Positions 1 through 10,573 are shown, counted from the first letter of the stretch. The stretch: 64,000 nucleotides of DNA from Gemmata palustris (GCF_017939745.1 NZ_JAGKQQ010000001.1:3782001-3846000); one strand, 5' to 3'. The notes: generated by a model not told the origin, from the sequence alone. Program-made: numbers and translations.

Positions 1-71
1 CCGCCGTGGGACGCAGTTCTCGAAGCGGTAACGCACTCTCACGAGTGGCCGCTGACGGGTATTCGGCGAAC

Positions 72-189
72 GGCCGGCGTGAGCCGGCTGGTGAGAGACC
101 GGCGCAACAAACTGCGCCAAGTTCTTACCAGCCTTCTCGTGCCGGCTGTTGGCGTTACGGGAGCAAGAACCAGCCGGCTCACGCCGGCC
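72..189. repeat. 21-bp inverted repeat just beyond the NPCBM gene's 3' end
   Basis: Positions 72-92 and 169-189 are exact reverse complements over 21 bp, separated by about 76 bp. The element ends about 20 bp beyond the stop of the leftward gene at 211-1404, so it could act as its terminator. The arm itself contains a short self-complementary GCCGGC-type core, which resembles a REP-like dispersed repeat, but no second copy was found in this window. Confidence 0.6.
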
Positions 190-210
190 GCCAAGACACA
201 CGACTTCGTA

Positions 211-1404
211 CTAGTCCACCAGTCGTGCCCCGCCCCAATTCACGTCCGCTTGCACGTCACCGGCCGGCCCGAAGTCGATCACCAGCGTGAGTTCCTTCGC
301 GCCGCGGACGTCCATCTTCAGCGGAATCGCATTTCCGGCCGCGAGCACCTTCAGTTCGGGAAGCGGAACCTCTTTGCCATCGACGCGAATGCGCACGTCC
401 GCGCGCCCGCGTTGACCCGTTGCGGCATCGAGCCCGACGATCGCCTCGAAGCGGTTGTACTTTCCCGCGAGATCGTAGGTGAGCACCGTCTTCGGGTGTG
501 TGCCGAGCCCCTTATCAAACGTGTCCTCGCCGTCGTCCGACAGGAGGCGCAGTGGGTGGCCGCGAACGGTGCGATCCGCGGTCCACGCCCAGCCGTCGCC
601 GAGGAAGCCGACCGTCTCCGCCTTCTTCGGCTTCAAATCCGAGAGGTACACCGCCGAGCCTTGAAACACATCGAGCGCGACTAACTTTGCGAGCGGCACT
701 TCGATCGCCGGGCCGCAGAGCGCTTTGCAAACGAGCGCGTTGTCCTTCAACGTGACGTCGTTCACACTCAGTCGCGTGCCGTCCGAGAGCACGAGGTGCG
801 CATACGGTCCCTTCGGCTTGCGCGGGCGGACGAAGCGCGGGTTGAAGCCGATGGCCGCGAGATCGGTCCGTAGTACGTCACGCGCGGTTCCGCCGTCCGG
901 GGTGAATTTCACGCCCGTTTCGGTAAACCCGGTGAGCGTGCCGCGTGCGGCGTCACCGTTGCGGTAGAGCAGTACGTCGCGCGTCGGCGTGCCGGCCAGC
1001 CAAGTGTATTTGGCCGGATCGGGCGGCGTATCGGCCGGCGGGGGTTTCAGCCACACGGCCGCGACCGCGTCGAGCGCGATCGACCACCCCTCGTCGCTGG
1101 TCGCGTGGGTAAAGCGCAGGGCCTTCGCGTCGCCGCCGGTCACCTTTCCGGGCACGCGATCCCCGGCCGCGGTGACGATGTGTGCTCCCGTTGGTAACGG
1201 CGGAAGAACCGCACCGGGCTTCCGCAGAGCGACCAATCCCTGCACGGTCTGCGCCCCGTCGGGGGTCGCGACCTGCGCGCCGAGCGCGAGCGACACCGCC
1301 GTGAGCTTCCCGGTTGGTGTGCTATCGCCGCTCCCGACGACCGTGAACGCGGGCGGTCCCGGCGGCGCGGAGAGCGTGAGAACGAGAACGAGTGGCAACA
1401 TCAT
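211..1404 (-). CDS. Secreted NPCBM/NEW2-domain protein
   Basis: A 397-residue protein whose first 18 or so residues form a hydrophobic signal peptide ending near an Ala-Pro-rich stretch, so export is expected. The C-terminal part, about residues 270-395, has the pattern of NPCBM carbohydrate-binding-like domains: a conserved '..HP.TVLTYDLAGKYNRFEAIVGLD' region followed by V-R-I-x-V-D-G-K-E. The middle part, which gives repeated short G-D-x-x-x-G-x-L units, resembles the N-terminal part of similar planctomycete proteins whose function is unknown. Two Met codons are adjacent at the start and either could be used. No operon partner is visible. The role is probably extracellular or periplasmic binding; the ligand is unknown. 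Confidence 0.75.
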   Translation of the reverse strand: MMLPLVLVLTLSAPPGPPAFTVVGSGDSTPTGKLTAVSLALGAQVATPDGAQTVQGLVALRKPGAVLPPLPTGAHIVTAAGDRVPGKVTGGDAKALRFTHATSDEGWSIALDAVAAVWLKPPPADTPPDPAKYTWLAGTPTRDVLLYRNGDAARGTLTGFTETGVKFTPDGGTARDVLRTDLAAIGFNPRFVRPRKPKGPYAHLVLSDGTRLSVNDVTLKDNALVCKALCGPAIEVPLAKLVALDVFQGSAVYLSDLKPKKAETVGFLGDGWAWTADRTVRGHPLRLLSDDGEDTFDKGLGTHPKTVLTYDLAGKYNRFEAIVGLDAATGQRGRADVRIRVDGKEVPLPELKVLAAGNAIPLKMDVRGAKELTLVIDFGPAGDVQADVNWGGARLVD

Positions 1405-2038
1405 CGACTCCGAAGCAAACTTCCCATTGGGTCAGCCGCCCAATGAGTAAGTTACGGCGTCACGGCCCCGATGGTGGTCTTTGAATGTTGCATTAGGGGT
1501 TCCGCGCCGGAAGGTATCGTTCTTCGCCCCGGAGGGCCGGCGTTCGTAGCACCGGGCGGAAGCCCTGTGCGCTCTTGCTTACCAGCCGCACTAACATTCG
1601 CTAACATTTTCGGCCCGCGGGGAGATTTCTGGGTGCCGCACCGGGTGAAACACGCAACAACTGCTGGGATTTCAGGGTTTTGACACAGTTATTCTCCCGG
1701 TCATCACCATGCTGCGGGCTAACTCTGGCTAACAATTGGCTCACCTCCGCCCGCTCTGGCTAACACGTCATCCCGACCATTCCCGCCCGAAGGGGTCCGT
1801 GTTGCGTGCCGCGTCCCTGATCCACGCGCAATTATACGGAAGTGGACATTTGGATAAAAACAGACTTGGAACAGTGCTACTTATTTTCGTTATAGCACGG
1901 GCCTGTGCAGCACACCTGTACGCACAAAAACCGGCACATTTCGACGTTACGACGCAAATCTTGTTTTATAGTTTCGATAAGAGCATGGGGAAGACTCGCT
2001 CCCCAAAATACGTGAAAAGTACGACCCGAGTGCCGCGC
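1405..2038. other. Intergenic region without a recognisable gene
   Basis: About 630 bp between the NPCBM gene and the porin-like fragment. Reading frames here lack codon structure or recognisable protein. Repeated short 'ggctaac' words occur around 1717-1762, and AT content rises at 1840-1980. Nothing further could be supported. Confidence 0.5.
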
Positions 2039-2290
2039 TCCGTACCGGATCGCGAACCCGACCCCGGTAAAGAAGTCGTCCGCCTGTTTGTTCAGCCCCA
2101 CGCCGAACCGGGCGTCGAGCAGGAAGTTGGGCGTGACTTGGTACAGCAGCCCACCGTTGTAGTAGAACTGCGGGCCGACCTGTGCCGGGGCCGCCCCGGA
2201 CGGGGCGATCGCGTAGCACTCGGGGTACGCGCCGAGCCGCGACGTCACCGTGTACCCGACGGAAAGCGACTGGGCGAGCGGGAGGTAGCC
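2039..2290 (-). pseudogene. C-terminal fragment of a MetA-type outer-membrane transporter family protein
   Basis: The translated stretch contains SVGYTVTSRLGAYPE, QVGPQFYYNGGLLYQVTPN and GVGLNKQADDFFTGVGFAIRY, the typical beta-strand ending of the 'MetA pathway of phenol degradation' porin-like family seen in planctomycetes. The family normally stops right after the GFAIRY-type strand, but here the frame runs on into unrelated sequence. Upstream the similarity ends near 2290 and the frame enters the antisense of the chemoreceptor gene. It is read as a remnant of about 84 codons with no start. Confidence rests on motif recognition only. Confidence 0.55.
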
Positions 2291-2404
2291 GCGCGCGGTC
2301 GGTTCACCGGTATCTGCTTCCTGACCCATACGACTGCTCGATTCGGGAGCCGACGCATTCCGCGATCCGGCACCGGGTTGCCACATGCCTAGGATGACTT
2401 GCAC

Positions 2405-4408
2405 ATGCCCCAGCCCCTCCTCGCCTTCCTCATGAAGTTTCGCATTGGCCCCCGGCTGATTGCCGGGTTCCTCCTCGTCGCCTGCGGGTGCGCGTTCCTC
2501 GGGTACACAGCCCTCGGCGCGCTCAGCGAAATCCGGGTGTTCCAGGTGAACGCCGGCACCAACCTCGTGCCCTCGGCTCTCAACCTCGACAAGTTCCGAG
2601 CCGGAGCGCTCCGGGTACAGCGAGGGGAACGCACGCTGATTGTTGTCGCGAAGCGGAATGATGAGAAACTGGTCCAAGCCACCCGGGGTAACATTGACGC
2701 CGGGTGGAAGATGCTCGCAGAAGGCATGAAGGGATACGGCTCCCTCCCGATGAGCGATAAGGAGGCGGCACTCTGGAAGGAGCTCCAAAGTGCCCTCACT
2801 GATTGGAAGCGCGATCACGAAGAGATCGTCAGCCTCGTGGACCGGCGCGAGTATGAAAAGGCGGAGGATGCGTCCCTCCGTGAGCTAAAAACGGCCAACC
2901 GAATGAACGACTCCCTCCAAGAAGCCCTTGCTTTACAGGAAGAGATAGCGAAAGATGAGGACAAGCAGGCCAACAGTTCGTACACGTCGGCGCGGTCCAC
3001 CCTCTTCGCGACCATCGCTGGGTGCGTCCTCGCCGCCATCGGGCTCGGGCTGGCCATTTCGGTGTCGGTGACCGGCCCGCTCGGGCAGACGGTAGCCGTC
3101 CTCGAGGGCGTGGCCAAGGGCGATCTCACTAAACGGGCTGAAGTGAACTCGCAAGACGAGGTCGGGCGCATGGCAGTGGCCCTGAACACCGCGATCGGCT
3201 CGCTCGTGGCTGCCAAAGAAGTCGAGCGGGTCCAGGTCGAGAAGGAGCGCGAACGGGCCGAGAAGGAAGCCGCGACCAAGCGCGAGCAGGCCGAGCGGGA
3301 GGCCAAGATCAAGCAAGAGCAGGCCGACCGCGACGCGGCCCTGGCCGCGGAACTGCGACAAAAGGTCGATACGATCGTGATGACGGTCGACGCGATGGCG
3401 GCGGGGGACTTCACCCAACAGGTGCCGGACCTGGGAACCGACGCCGTCGGCCAGATGGCGGTGACGCTGAACAAGGCGATCGTCTCGGTGCGTGCCGCAC
3501 TCGAGGGCGTGCGTGAAGTGTCCGAGCAACTGGCGGATGCGTCGGGTCAACTGTCCAGTGCGAGCGACGAGATCTCGACGGGCGCTCAGGAACAAGCGAG
3601 TAGCCTCGAAGAAACGGCGAGCACGCTCGAAGAGATCACGGCGACGGTGAAGCAGAACGCGGACAGCGCGCAACAGGCGCGCCAGTTGGCTAGCAGCTCC
3701 AAAGAGGTGGCCGAAAAGGGCGGGGCCGTGGTGGGAAACGCGGTCGAGGCGATGGGCGAGATCAACCAGTCGTCCAAAAAGATTTCGGACATCATTACGA
3801 CCATCGACGAGATCGCGTTCCAGACGAACCTGCTGGCCCTCAACGCGGCCGTGGAAGCGGCCCGTGCGGGCGAGCAGGGGCGCGGGTTCGCCGTCGTCGC
3901 GTCCGAGGTTCGCAACCTCGCGCAACGCTCCGCGACGGCGGCCAAGGAGATCAAGTCCCTGATCGAGGACTCGGTCAAGAAGGTGGACGCCGGGACCGAG
4001 CTCGTGAACCGGTCCGGGGTCACGCTCGGCGAGATCGTGACGAGCGTGAAGCGCGTGACGGACCTGATTACGGAGATCGCGGCCGCGGGCAAGGAGCAGT
4101 CCACGGGCATCGAGCAGGTCAACAAGGCGGTCTCCCAAATGGACACCGTGACCCAAAAGAACGCTTCGCAGACCGAGGAGATGTCGGCCACGGCTCAGAC
4201 CCTCACGGACCAAGCCGGCCAACTCCGCGACCTCGTCTCCCGGTTCAAGCTGAGCGACAGCGGACGCATGGCCCCGCGCCCCGCGCCCAAGGCTTCCCGG
4301 GGCAAACCGAGCAGCAAGCCCCGGCCCGCGGTCGCCCGCGCGCTGAGCAAGACGCACGACCTGGACCGCATGGGGAGCGGCGGGGACGGCGGATTTACCG
4401 AGTTCTAA
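2405..4408 (+). CDS. Transmembrane methyl-accepting chemotaxis protein
   Basis: A 667-residue chemoreceptor. TM1 lies at about residues 18-38 ([19 protein letters not shown]). A periplasmic four-helix sensor of about 150 residues follows, then TM2 near 200-220 and a HAMP domain. An unusual charged E/K/R-rich coiled coil (about 275-320) leads to a second HAMP-like stretch ([12 protein letters not shown]) and the MA signalling domain with tip [20 protein letters not shown]. It ends in GFTEF, which fits the aromatic-x-x-aromatic CheR/CheB tether. The ATG at 2405 has an AGGATG box about 8 bases upstream; a later ATG at 2432 is possible. It should signal through CheW/CheA, perhaps those encoded at 45-54 kb. 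Confidence 0.9.
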   Translation: MPQPLLAFLMKFRIGPRLIAGFLLVACGCAFLGYTALGALSEIRVFQVNAGTNLVPSALNLDKFRAGALRVQRGERTLIVVAKRNDEKLVQATRGNIDAGWKMLAEGMKGYGSLPMSDKEAALWKELQSALTDWKRDHEEIVSLVDRREYEKAEDASLRELKTANRMNDSLQEALALQEEIAKDEDKQANSSYTSARSTLFATIAGCVLAAIGLGLAISVSVTGPLGQTVAVLEGVAKGDLTKRAEVNSQDEVGRMAVALNTAIGSLVAAKEVERVQVEKERERAEKEAATKREQAEREAKIKQEQADRDAALAAELRQKVDTIVMTVDAMAAGDFTQQVPDLGTDAVGQMAVTLNKAIVSVRAALEGVREVSEQLADASGQLSSASDEISTGAQEQASSLEETASTLEEITATVKQNADSAQQARQLASSSKEVAEKGGAVVGNAVEAMGEINQSSKKISDIITTIDEIAFQTNLLALNAAVEAARAGEQGRGFAVVASEVRNLAQRSATAAKEIKSLIEDSVKKVDAGTELVNRSGVTLGEIVTSVKRVTDLITEIAAAGKEQSTGIEQVNKAVSQMDTVTQKNASQTEEMSATAQTLTDQAGQLRDLVSRFKLSDSGRMAPRPAPKASRGKPSSKPRPAVARALSKTHDLDRMGSGGDGGFTEF

Positions 4409-4484
4409 TGTCCGCCCCATCGTGTATCATACGGTGGGCGCTTGGAACTTCGGGAGCAGGGGAAGCACCCGCCCCGACACCGTG

Positions 4485-4531
4485 TTGTGACACGAGCGCC
4501 GGCGCCAAATGGCCCGGCGCTCGTGTCACAA
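4485..4531 (+). terminator. Strong hairpin terminator between the two chemoreceptor genes
   Basis: Positions 4485-4502 and 4514-4531 are perfect 18-bp complements around an 11-nt loop. The hairpin lies 77 bp after the stop of the first receptor and upstream of the second, so the two receptor genes are probably transcribed separately. There is no long T-run after it. Confidence 0.7.
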
Positions 4532-4691
4532 CTCATTTATCAGCGGCCTCAGTAACACAACTCGCCAATCGGACCGAATGGCTCGGTTGCATGAGTGATT
4601 GCGAACTAGATATTTTGTTAGACTCGCCAAATTGACTATTTCGCCACCGGCCGCACCGCAGTTCGGGGCACAGATATAAGGCACAGCTCTC

Positions 4692-7001
4692 ATGTGGACA
4701 AAGTTCAACAATCTCGGGATCGGTACCCGACTCATTGGGGGGTTCCTCCTTCTCGCGGTGGCCAGCGTCGGCGTCGGGTACTGCGGGCTCAAGTCCATGA
4801 GCCAGATGAATGAGGCCCTCGAGAACGCGAACGCGAACCTGATCCCGTCGATCAACGCGCTGAACGAGATCCGGGCGAAGGGGATCTACACGATCCAGCG
4901 GAACGAGCGGACGCTGATCCTGGCGACCCGGAGCAAGAACGAGGAGACCTACCGGCGCGCCGCGACCAGCCTAGAAAAAGCTTGGGTCGCCATCCGAGAC
5001 GGGTACGCGCGGTACGAATCGTTCCCCATGAGCGAGAAAGAGAAGCCCCTCTGGAGCGAGTTCCGGCCGCAACTCGAGGAGTTCCGCCGCGCGCACGAAG
5101 TGACGATGGCGGCACTCAAAGCCGGCGACCTCGAAAAGGCCGAAAAGCGGTGCCTCGATTCGATGGCGCAAGCGACCAAAATGGGCGACACGTTGAACGC
5201 CCTCATCGACCTTCAGAAAGAAGCGGGCGAGCAGGACGCCGCCCAAGCGCGAAGCGCATACACCACGGCCCGGACCACCATGTTCGGTGTGATCGGGGCC
5301 GCGGTTCTCGCGGCCCTGGCGCTCGGGGTCTTCTTCCGATCTCTAATCGTGCGCCCACTGACCGCCACCGCCAAAGTGCTCCAGGCCGTGGCCTCGGGCG
5401 ATCTGACCCAGAAAGCCGACGTGACCTCGACCGACGAGTTCGGGCAGATGGGCGTGGCCCTGAACGCCACGGTCCAGGGCATCCACACGGCGCTCCAACA
5501 AGACAAGGTCCAGTGGGACGTAGTGGGCAAGCAGCGCGTGCAGAACGCGGACTTCGCGGTCCAGATCGCGGCCATCAGTAAGGCCCAAGCGGTGATCGAG
5601 TTCAAGATGGACGGGACCATCGTGAGCGCCAACGAGAACTTCCTGCGCACGATGGGCTACAGCCTGTCGGAGATCCAGGGCCGGCACCACAGCATGTTCG
5701 CCGAACCCGCGTTCGCGTCCAGCCCCGAGTACCGGGAGTTCTGGGCGCGCCTCAACCGCGGTGAGTCCGTCGCGAGCGAGTTCAAGCGCATCGGCAAGGG
5801 GGGCAAGGAGGTGTGGATTCAGGCCTCGTACAACCCGATCCTCGACTTGAACGGCACGCCCTACAAGGTGGTCAAGTACGCCACCGACATCACCCCGGCC
5901 AAGAACATGGAACAGAAGGTGAAGGAGGACGCGGCCGAACTGCAGCAGAAGGTCGCGGCGATCACGGCATCGGTGAACGCACTGGCCGCAGGGGACTTCA
6001 CGCAGGAGGCCCCGGACCTGGGGACCGACACGGTGGGCCAGATGGCCGTCGCGCTCAACAAGGCGATCGACTCGGTGCGCACCGCCCTGGAGGGCGTGCG
6101 CGAGGTGTCGGAGCAGTTGGCGGATGCGTCGGGTCAACTGTCCAGTGCGAGCGACGAGATCTCCACGGGCGCCCAGGAACAGGCCTCGAGCCTCGAAGAA
6201 ACCGCCTCCACACTCGAAGAGATCACCGCGACCGTCAAGCAGAACTCGGACAGCGCACAACAGGCCCGCCAACTCGCCAGCAGCTCGAAGGAAGTGGCCG
6301 AGAAGGGCGGGGCCGTGGTGAGCCACGCGGTCGAGGCGATGGGCGAGATCAACCAGTCGTCCAAGAAGATCGCGGACATCATCACGACGATTGATGAGAT
6401 CGCGTTCCAAACGAACCTGTTGGCCCTGAACGCGGCCGTCGAAGCCGCTCGTGCAGGCGAGCAGGGGCGCGGGTTCGCGGTCGTCGCGTCCGAGGTCCGC
6501 AACCTCGCGCAACGCTCCGCGACGGCGGCGAAGGAAATCAAAGCCTTGATCCAGGACTCGGTCAAGAAGGTGGGCGCCGGGACCGACCTCGTGAACCAGT
6601 CCGGTTCCACGCTCGGCGAGATCGTGACCTCGGTCAAGCGCGTGACCGACATCATCACCGAGATCGCGGCCGCCAGCAAGGAGCAGTCCACGGGCATCGA
6701 CCAGGTCAACAAGGCCGTGTCCCAGATGGACACCGTCACCCAGCGCAACGCCTCACAGACCGAAGAAATGTCCGCCACCGCACAGACCCTGACCGATCAG
6801 GCGGCTCAACTGCGTGACCTCGTCGCACGGTTCAAGCTCGGGCACGACGAGGCACGCACCGCCCCAAAACCCGTGAAGGCGCCCCGGAGTAAGTCCGCGA
6901 ACCCTAAGCCCCGGCCCGCGGTCGCCCGCGCGTTGAGCAAAACGCACGAACTCGACCGCCGCGGCAACGGGAGCGGCGGCGACGGGTTCACCGAGTTCTG
7001 A
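4692..7001 (+). CDS. Transmembrane chemoreceptor with an internal PAS domain
   Basis: A 769-residue paralogue of the receptor at 2405. TM1 is at about 13-35, a four-helix periplasmic sensor follows, and TM2 is near 198-218 before HAMP. An Aer-like PAS domain sits at about residues 285-410 ([54 protein letters not shown]). A second HAMP-like segment ([10 protein letters not shown]) and the MA signalling domain follow, with tip [20 protein letters not shown]. The PAS could sense redox, a cofactor or a small ligand from the cytoplasmic side. The C-terminus is again GFTEF. The signalling halves of the two receptors are nearly the same, while only this one has gained PAS. Confidence 0.9.
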   Translation: MWTKFNNLGIGTRLIGGFLLLAVASVGVGYCGLKSMSQMNEALENANANLIPSINALNEIRAKGIYTIQRNERTLILATRSKNEETYRRAATSLEKAWVAIRDGYARYESFPMSEKEKPLWSEFRPQLEEFRRAHEVTMAALKAGDLEKAEKRCLDSMAQATKMGDTLNALIDLQKEAGEQDAAQARSAYTTARTTMFGVIGAAVLAALALGVFFRSLIVRPLTATAKVLQAVASGDLTQKADVTSTDEFGQMGVALNATVQGIHTALQQDKVQWDVVGKQRVQNADFAVQIAAISKAQAVIEFKMDGTIVSANENFLRTMGYSLSEIQGRHHSMFAEPAFASSPEYREFWARLNRGESVASEFKRIGKGGKEVWIQASYNPILDLNGTPYKVVKYATDITPAKNMEQKVKEDAAELQQKVAAITASVNALAAGDFTQEAPDLGTDTVGQMAVALNKAIDSVRTALEGVREVSEQLADASGQLSSASDEISTGAQEQASSLEETASTLEEITATVKQNSDSAQQARQLASSSKEVAEKGGAVVSHAVEAMGEINQSSKKIADIITTIDEIAFQTNLLALNAAVEAARAGEQGRGFAVVASEVRNLAQRSATAAKEIKALIQDSVKKVGAGTDLVNQSGSTLGEIVTSVKRVTDIITEIAAASKEQSTGIDQVNKAVSQMDTVTQRNASQTEEMSATAQTLTDQAAQLRDLVARFKLGHDEARTAPKPVKAPRSKSANPKPRPAVARALSKTHELDRRGNGSGGDGFTEF

Positions 7002-7121
7002 GCCGGTTCAACCAGCCTTGCGTATTCCTTTTCGCGTCGCGCGCTGCACAAATACCGCGAACGGCCGACCCACCGCAGAAGTTGGAAACGGACGATCTCG
7101 GCTGGCACCGGCGCGGGGCGT

Positions 7122-8339
7122 TCAAGAGGGCGCCGCGACACCCGGGGTGGCCCGGCCCGATCCGGTAGATCGAACGGGAATCTCGTCGATGAGCCGCTGC
7201 GTCGCGTTGATTTCGTTCGCCAGGCCCGTAACCAAGTCGTGAGCCCCTTCTCCGGGCAGCACCGCCCACGTGTACGTCTCCACCTCCACGTGCGGAGCGT
7301 AGTTCAGGTCCGCGATCGCCGCCAGAGCGGGCCGCAGCGCCGACCGGGTGGTACCGAGCGCCCCGATGCGCTCCGCGTCCACCGGGACGTGGAAGTGAAC
7401 CCGCCAGGTTTCGGCGGCCCGGAACTCCGGCCCTGGGGCGTCCAGGAACTCGGCGGTCAGGTCCACCGCCCCGACCGTCCGCCCGTCGCGCAACCGGGCG
7501 AACACCTGGTGCAGGTACCGCGGTTCGATGAACCGGCGCAGTGCGGCCCGGCCCTCACTGTTATCGGCCGGGTCGCTCAGTTCGATGGCGCAGCTCACCT
7601 GCACCTTGTTCACCCGCACCCCGGCCCGGTCCAGGGTGGCGACGCACGCCGCCGGGTCTTCAAACTCCACCGCCTGGTGGCACACGTCGTAGCACACCCC
7701 GATGTGCTCCCGCACGACGTCCTCCGCGCCTCGGGCCGAAGCCACGCCCCAGAGCACGTGAAAGAACTCGATCGTCTCTTCCGTCGTCTCCAGCAGGCAG
7801 AACGGCTCGGGTTCGATCGCCAGGCGGATGGTGCGCCCGGTGCCCCCGGCGATCCGGGCGAGGGTCAGCGCGCAGTCGGTCAAGTGTTCGGCGGCTTGTA
7901 GGAAGCCGGGCGCGCGGTCGAACCCCTTGAAGCCGATCGGTAGCGTGGAGATCGAACCCGCCCCGCCCTCGGGGAGGAGCCCGGCGAGCACCGCGGCGCA
8001 CCGCTCCGTGTACACCAGTCGCTCCGCCGACGCCCAGTCCGGCAGGTACACGTTCTCCTTCACCCGCGCGGCGTGGAAGTCGCCATACGGGAAGGCGTTC
8101 AGTGTGTGGACCGTCAGCCCCCGGGCGCTCAGTTCGGCGGCCAGCCGCGCGGGGCCGTCCGGCGCGACCAGAACCTCGTCCGCCACCGGGCGCGCGAGCC
8201 ACAGCCCCGCCGCCATCGGGCGCCCGACGCGGCGCATCACGGGCACGGTGTAGCGGTCGAGGCCGCCGAGGAGTTCGGCGAAGGTCTGAGCGGGGTGCAC
8301 GTTGGTGCAATACCCGAGGGGGAGGCAATCGAGCGCCAT
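7122..8339 (-). CDS. eboE: EboE-type sugar phosphate isomerase/epimerase-like TIM barrel
   Basis: A 405-residue protein matching the 'metabolite traffic protein EboE' family: LGYCTNVHPAQTFAELL near the start, TLNAFPYGDFH, VKENVYLPDW, LPEGGAGSISTLPIGFKG, LAIEPEPFCLLETTEE and IGVCYDVCHQAVEFED with metal-ligand-like E, D and H. In other bacteria EboE belongs to eboABCDEF clusters linked to export of specialised metabolites. No other ebo gene is visible here. The ATG at 8339 is chosen because it directly precedes the conserved start and has AGGAA about 11 bases upstream; an ATG 15 bases earlier is possible. It is divergent from the MFS gene at 8488. Confidence 0.8.
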   Translation of the reverse strand: MALDCLPLGYCTNVHPAQTFAELLGGLDRYTVPVMRRVGRPMAAGLWLARPVADEVLVAPDGPARLAAELSARGLTVHTLNAFPYGDFHAARVKENVYLPDWASAERLVYTERCAAVLAGLLPEGGAGSISTLPIGFKGFDRAPGFLQAAEHLTDCALTLARIAGGTGRTIRLAIEPEPFCLLETTEETIEFFHVLWGVASARGAEDVVREHIGVCYDVCHQAVEFEDPAACVATLDRAGVRVNKVQVSCAIELSDPADNSEGRAALRRFIEPRYLHQVFARLRDGRTVGAVDLTAEFLDAPGPEFRAAETWRVHFHVPVDAERIGALGTTRSALRPALAAIADLNYAPHVEVETYTWAVLPGEGAHDLVTGLANEINATQRLIDEIPVRSTGSGRATPGVAAPS

Positions 8340-8487
8340 CGCGGTGTTCCTCATAGCGCCGGGCGACACGGGATACCACTCCGGCTGTAAACTCTTGCAC
8401 CGCGAAAGAGTATCCTTGTGCTTCCGGTGAACTTCGGCGCCCGTGGCGGTGTCCGAGCGGGGCAGTCTTTCTTGTGGAGGGCGAGTG

Positions 8488-9690
8488 GTGGTCGTGACGG
8501 AAGAGAAACAAGCGGCACCCGTGGCGGTGACAACGTTCGCGGTGCTGGCGGCGCTCAGCGTGTCGCACCTGTTGAACGATACGATCCAGTCGCTGATCGC
8601 GGCCGTGTACCCGGTGCTGAAGGAGTCCTACGCCCTCACTTACACGCAAATCGGGCTCATTACTCTCGCGTTCCAGCTCACCGCCTCCCTGCTCCAGCCG
8701 CTCGTCGGCCTGTACACCGACCGCCGACCGCTCCCGTTCTCGCTGACGGTCGGGATGAGCGTCACCCTCGGCGGGTTGCTGCTCCTGTCCGTCGCGGACA
8801 CCTTCCCCGCGATCCTCCTGTCGGCGGCCCTGGTCGGGGTCGGGTCCGCGGTGTTCCACCCGGAGGCGTCGCGGGTCGCGCGGCTGGCGTCCGGTGGGCG
8901 GCACGGGTTCGCCCAGTCGCTGTTCCAGGTGGGCGGGAACGCGGGTTCCGCCCTCGGGCCGCTGCTGGCCGCGTTCGTGGTCGTGCCGTGGGGCCAGGGC
9001 AGCCTCGCCTGGTTCGCGGTAGCCGCGGTAGCCGCAATGGTCATCCTGTTCCGGGTCGGGCGCTGGTACCGCGCGCACCTGGCGGACCGGCGGGCGAAGA
9101 AGGCACCCGCTGCCCTCCCGCCCGTCTCGACAAAGCAGGCGGCGTTCGCAATCGGGGTGCTGCTGTGTCTGATCTTTTCCAAGTATTTTTATATGGCGAG
9201 CCTGAGCAGTTACTACACGCTCTACCTGATTGACTCGTTCGGGGTGGGCGTGGCGGACGCACAACTCCGGCTGTTCGTGTTCCTCGGGGCGGTGGCCGCC
9301 GGGACGTTCCTCGGCGGCCCGGTCGGGGACCGGATCGGGTTCAAGGCGGTGATCTGGGGGTCGATCCTCGGCGTGCTGCCGTTCACGCTGGCGCTGCCCT
9401 ACGCGAACCTGTTCTGGACGACGGTGCTGACGGTTCCGATCGGGCTGATCCTGGCGTCGGCGTTCTCGGCCATCATGGTGTACGCGCAGGAGCTGCTGCC
9501 CAGCCGGGTGGGAATGGTGGCCGGGCTGTTCTTCGGGTTCGCGTTCGGCATGGGCGGGGTCGGCGCCGCGGTTCTCGGGTGGCTCGCGGACCAGACGAGC
9601 ATCGGGTACGTGTACAAGGTGTGCTCGTTCCTGCCACTCATCGGCCTGCTCACGGCCCTGCTGCCGAACCTCCACTCGCGTGCCCGTTGA
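8488..9690 (+). CDS. Major facilitator superfamily exporter, fosmidomycin-resistance (Fsr) type
   Basis: A 400-residue protein with about 12 hydrophobic segments. Family-typical stretches are SHLLNDTIQSLIAAVYPVLK near the N-terminus, GVGSAVFHPEASRVARLAS in the first half, and GGPVGDRIGFKAVIWGSILG with VYAQELLPSRVGMVAGLFFG in the second. Fsr-like members export small drugs and metabolites by proton antiport; the substrate here is unknown. Several GTG codons in frame (8485, 8488, 8494) could start it, and 8488 has a GGAGG box at 8476-8480 with suitable spacing. It diverges from eboE, which raises the possibility that both handle one metabolite (inference). Confidence 0.85.
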   Translation: MVVTEEKQAAPVAVTTFAVLAALSVSHLLNDTIQSLIAAVYPVLKESYALTYTQIGLITLAFQLTASLLQPLVGLYTDRRPLPFSLTVGMSVTLGGLLLLSVADTFPAILLSAALVGVGSAVFHPEASRVARLASGGRHGFAQSLFQVGGNAGSALGPLLAAFVVVPWGQGSLAWFAVAAVAAMVILFRVGRWYRAHLADRRAKKAPAALPPVSTKQAAFAIGVLLCLIFSKYFYMASLSSYYTLYLIDSFGVGVADAQLRLFVFLGAVAAGTFLGGPVGDRIGFKAVIWGSILGVLPFTLALPYANLFWTTVLTVPIGLILASAFSAIMVYAQELLPSRVGMVAGLFFGFAFGMGGVGAAVLGWLADQTSIGYVYKVCSFLPLIGLLTALLPNLHSRAR

Positions 9691-9718
9691 ATACGGAATA
9701 CCCACAGATATCATCCAG

Positions 9719-9742
9719 GCGCCCCAACTGCATTCGGGGCGC
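9719..9742 (+). terminator. Hairpin after the MFS gene
   Basis: GCGCCCC at 9719-9725 pairs with GGGGCGC at 9736-9742 around a 10-nt loop, about 30 bp after the MFS stop and before the next start at 9788. Confidence 0.45.
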
Positions 9743-9787
9743 GGGAGTATCAAGCAAATCGTTCGCCCACCCAATTGGGACCGTCAC

Positions 9788-10573
9788 ATGCGCGCGCTGG
9801 TCGTGTCACTCTTGCTGGGCTCGGTGGGGCTCGTCCCTGGCGCTGACAAAGCCGAGCCCAAATCGCTCCGCGTGTTGAGTTACAACATCCACCACGGCGA
9901 AGGGACCGACGACAAACTCGATTTGCCACGTGTCGCGGAGGTCATCAAGGGCACCAGGCCCGATCTCGTCGCCCTCCAAGAAGTGGATCGGAACACGACG
10001 CGGATCCGGAAGGTCGATCAGGCGGCGGAGCTCGGGAAGTTGACCGGGATGAACGTCGCGTTCGGTAAGGCGATCGACCTCCAGGGCGGCGAGTACGGCC
10101 TCGCGATCCTGTCGCGGTTCCCGATCAAGAGCACGAAGACCGACCCACTGCCCGGTAAAGAGAAACAGGAGGCGCGGATTGTTATGCGCGCCGCGATCGA
10201 ACCGGGGCGCGGGCTCCCCGCACTCACGTTCCTGAACACGCACCTCCAACACGACGACGGGGAAACGCGCGAGAAACAGGTCGCCAAAATCGACGAACTG
10301 TTCGGGACGGCGGACGGTCCATTTGTGTTGGCCGGTGATCTGAACGCGCGGCCCGACAGCGCACCGATCAAGGTTCTCGCGAAGAACTGGACGTTCGCGA
10401 CCGAACCGGGTGCGAAGGGGCTGCTCACGATCCCCTCGGACGTGCCCAAGCACCAGATCGATTACGTCCTGTTCCGGGGCACGTTCAAGGCGCTCGAGGC
10501 GAAGGTGATCGAGGAAAAAGTCGCGTCCGATCACCGGCCCGTGCTCACCGTGCTCGAGTGGACCGGCAAGTGA
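9788..10573 (+). CDS. Exported endonuclease/exonuclease/phosphatase family protein
   Basis: A 261-residue protein with a signal peptide (first 20 or so residues, MRALVVSLLLGSVGLVPGA). The EEP fold motifs are in order: RVLSYNIHHGEG (catalytic Asn), DLVALQEVDR (metal-binding Glu), ARPDS preceded by LAGDLN (catalytic D-x-N), and KHQIDYVLFRG with SDHRPVLTVL (catalytic D-H). All usual active-site residues are present, so it should be an active Mg-dependent phosphodiesterase or phosphatase. Whether it acts on lipid, nucleic acid or inositol phosphate cannot be told. The ATG at 9788 begins the signal peptide. Confidence 0.85.
   Translation: MRALVVSLLLGSVGLVPGADKAEPKSLRVLSYNIHHGEGTDDKLDLPRVAEVIKGTRPDLVALQEVDRNTTRIRKVDQAAELGKLTGMNVAFGKAIDLQGGEYGLAILSRFPIKSTKTDPLPGKEKQEARIVMRAAIEPGRGLPALTFLNTHLQHDDGETREKQVAKIDELFGTADGPFVLAGDLNARPDSAPIKVLAKNWTFATEPGAKGLLTIPSDVPKHQIDYVLFRGTFKALEAKVIEEKVASDHRPVLTVLEWTGK

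Noticed and set aside
1877..2818. 313-codon - strand frame as a whole gene
   Set aside because: Only about residues 177-260 resemble a protein family; the first part is antisense to the chemoreceptor.
7660..9774. Long - strand frame (704 codons)
   Set aside because: It crosses the divergent eboE and MFS genes in the wrong frame, and both of those have clear families.
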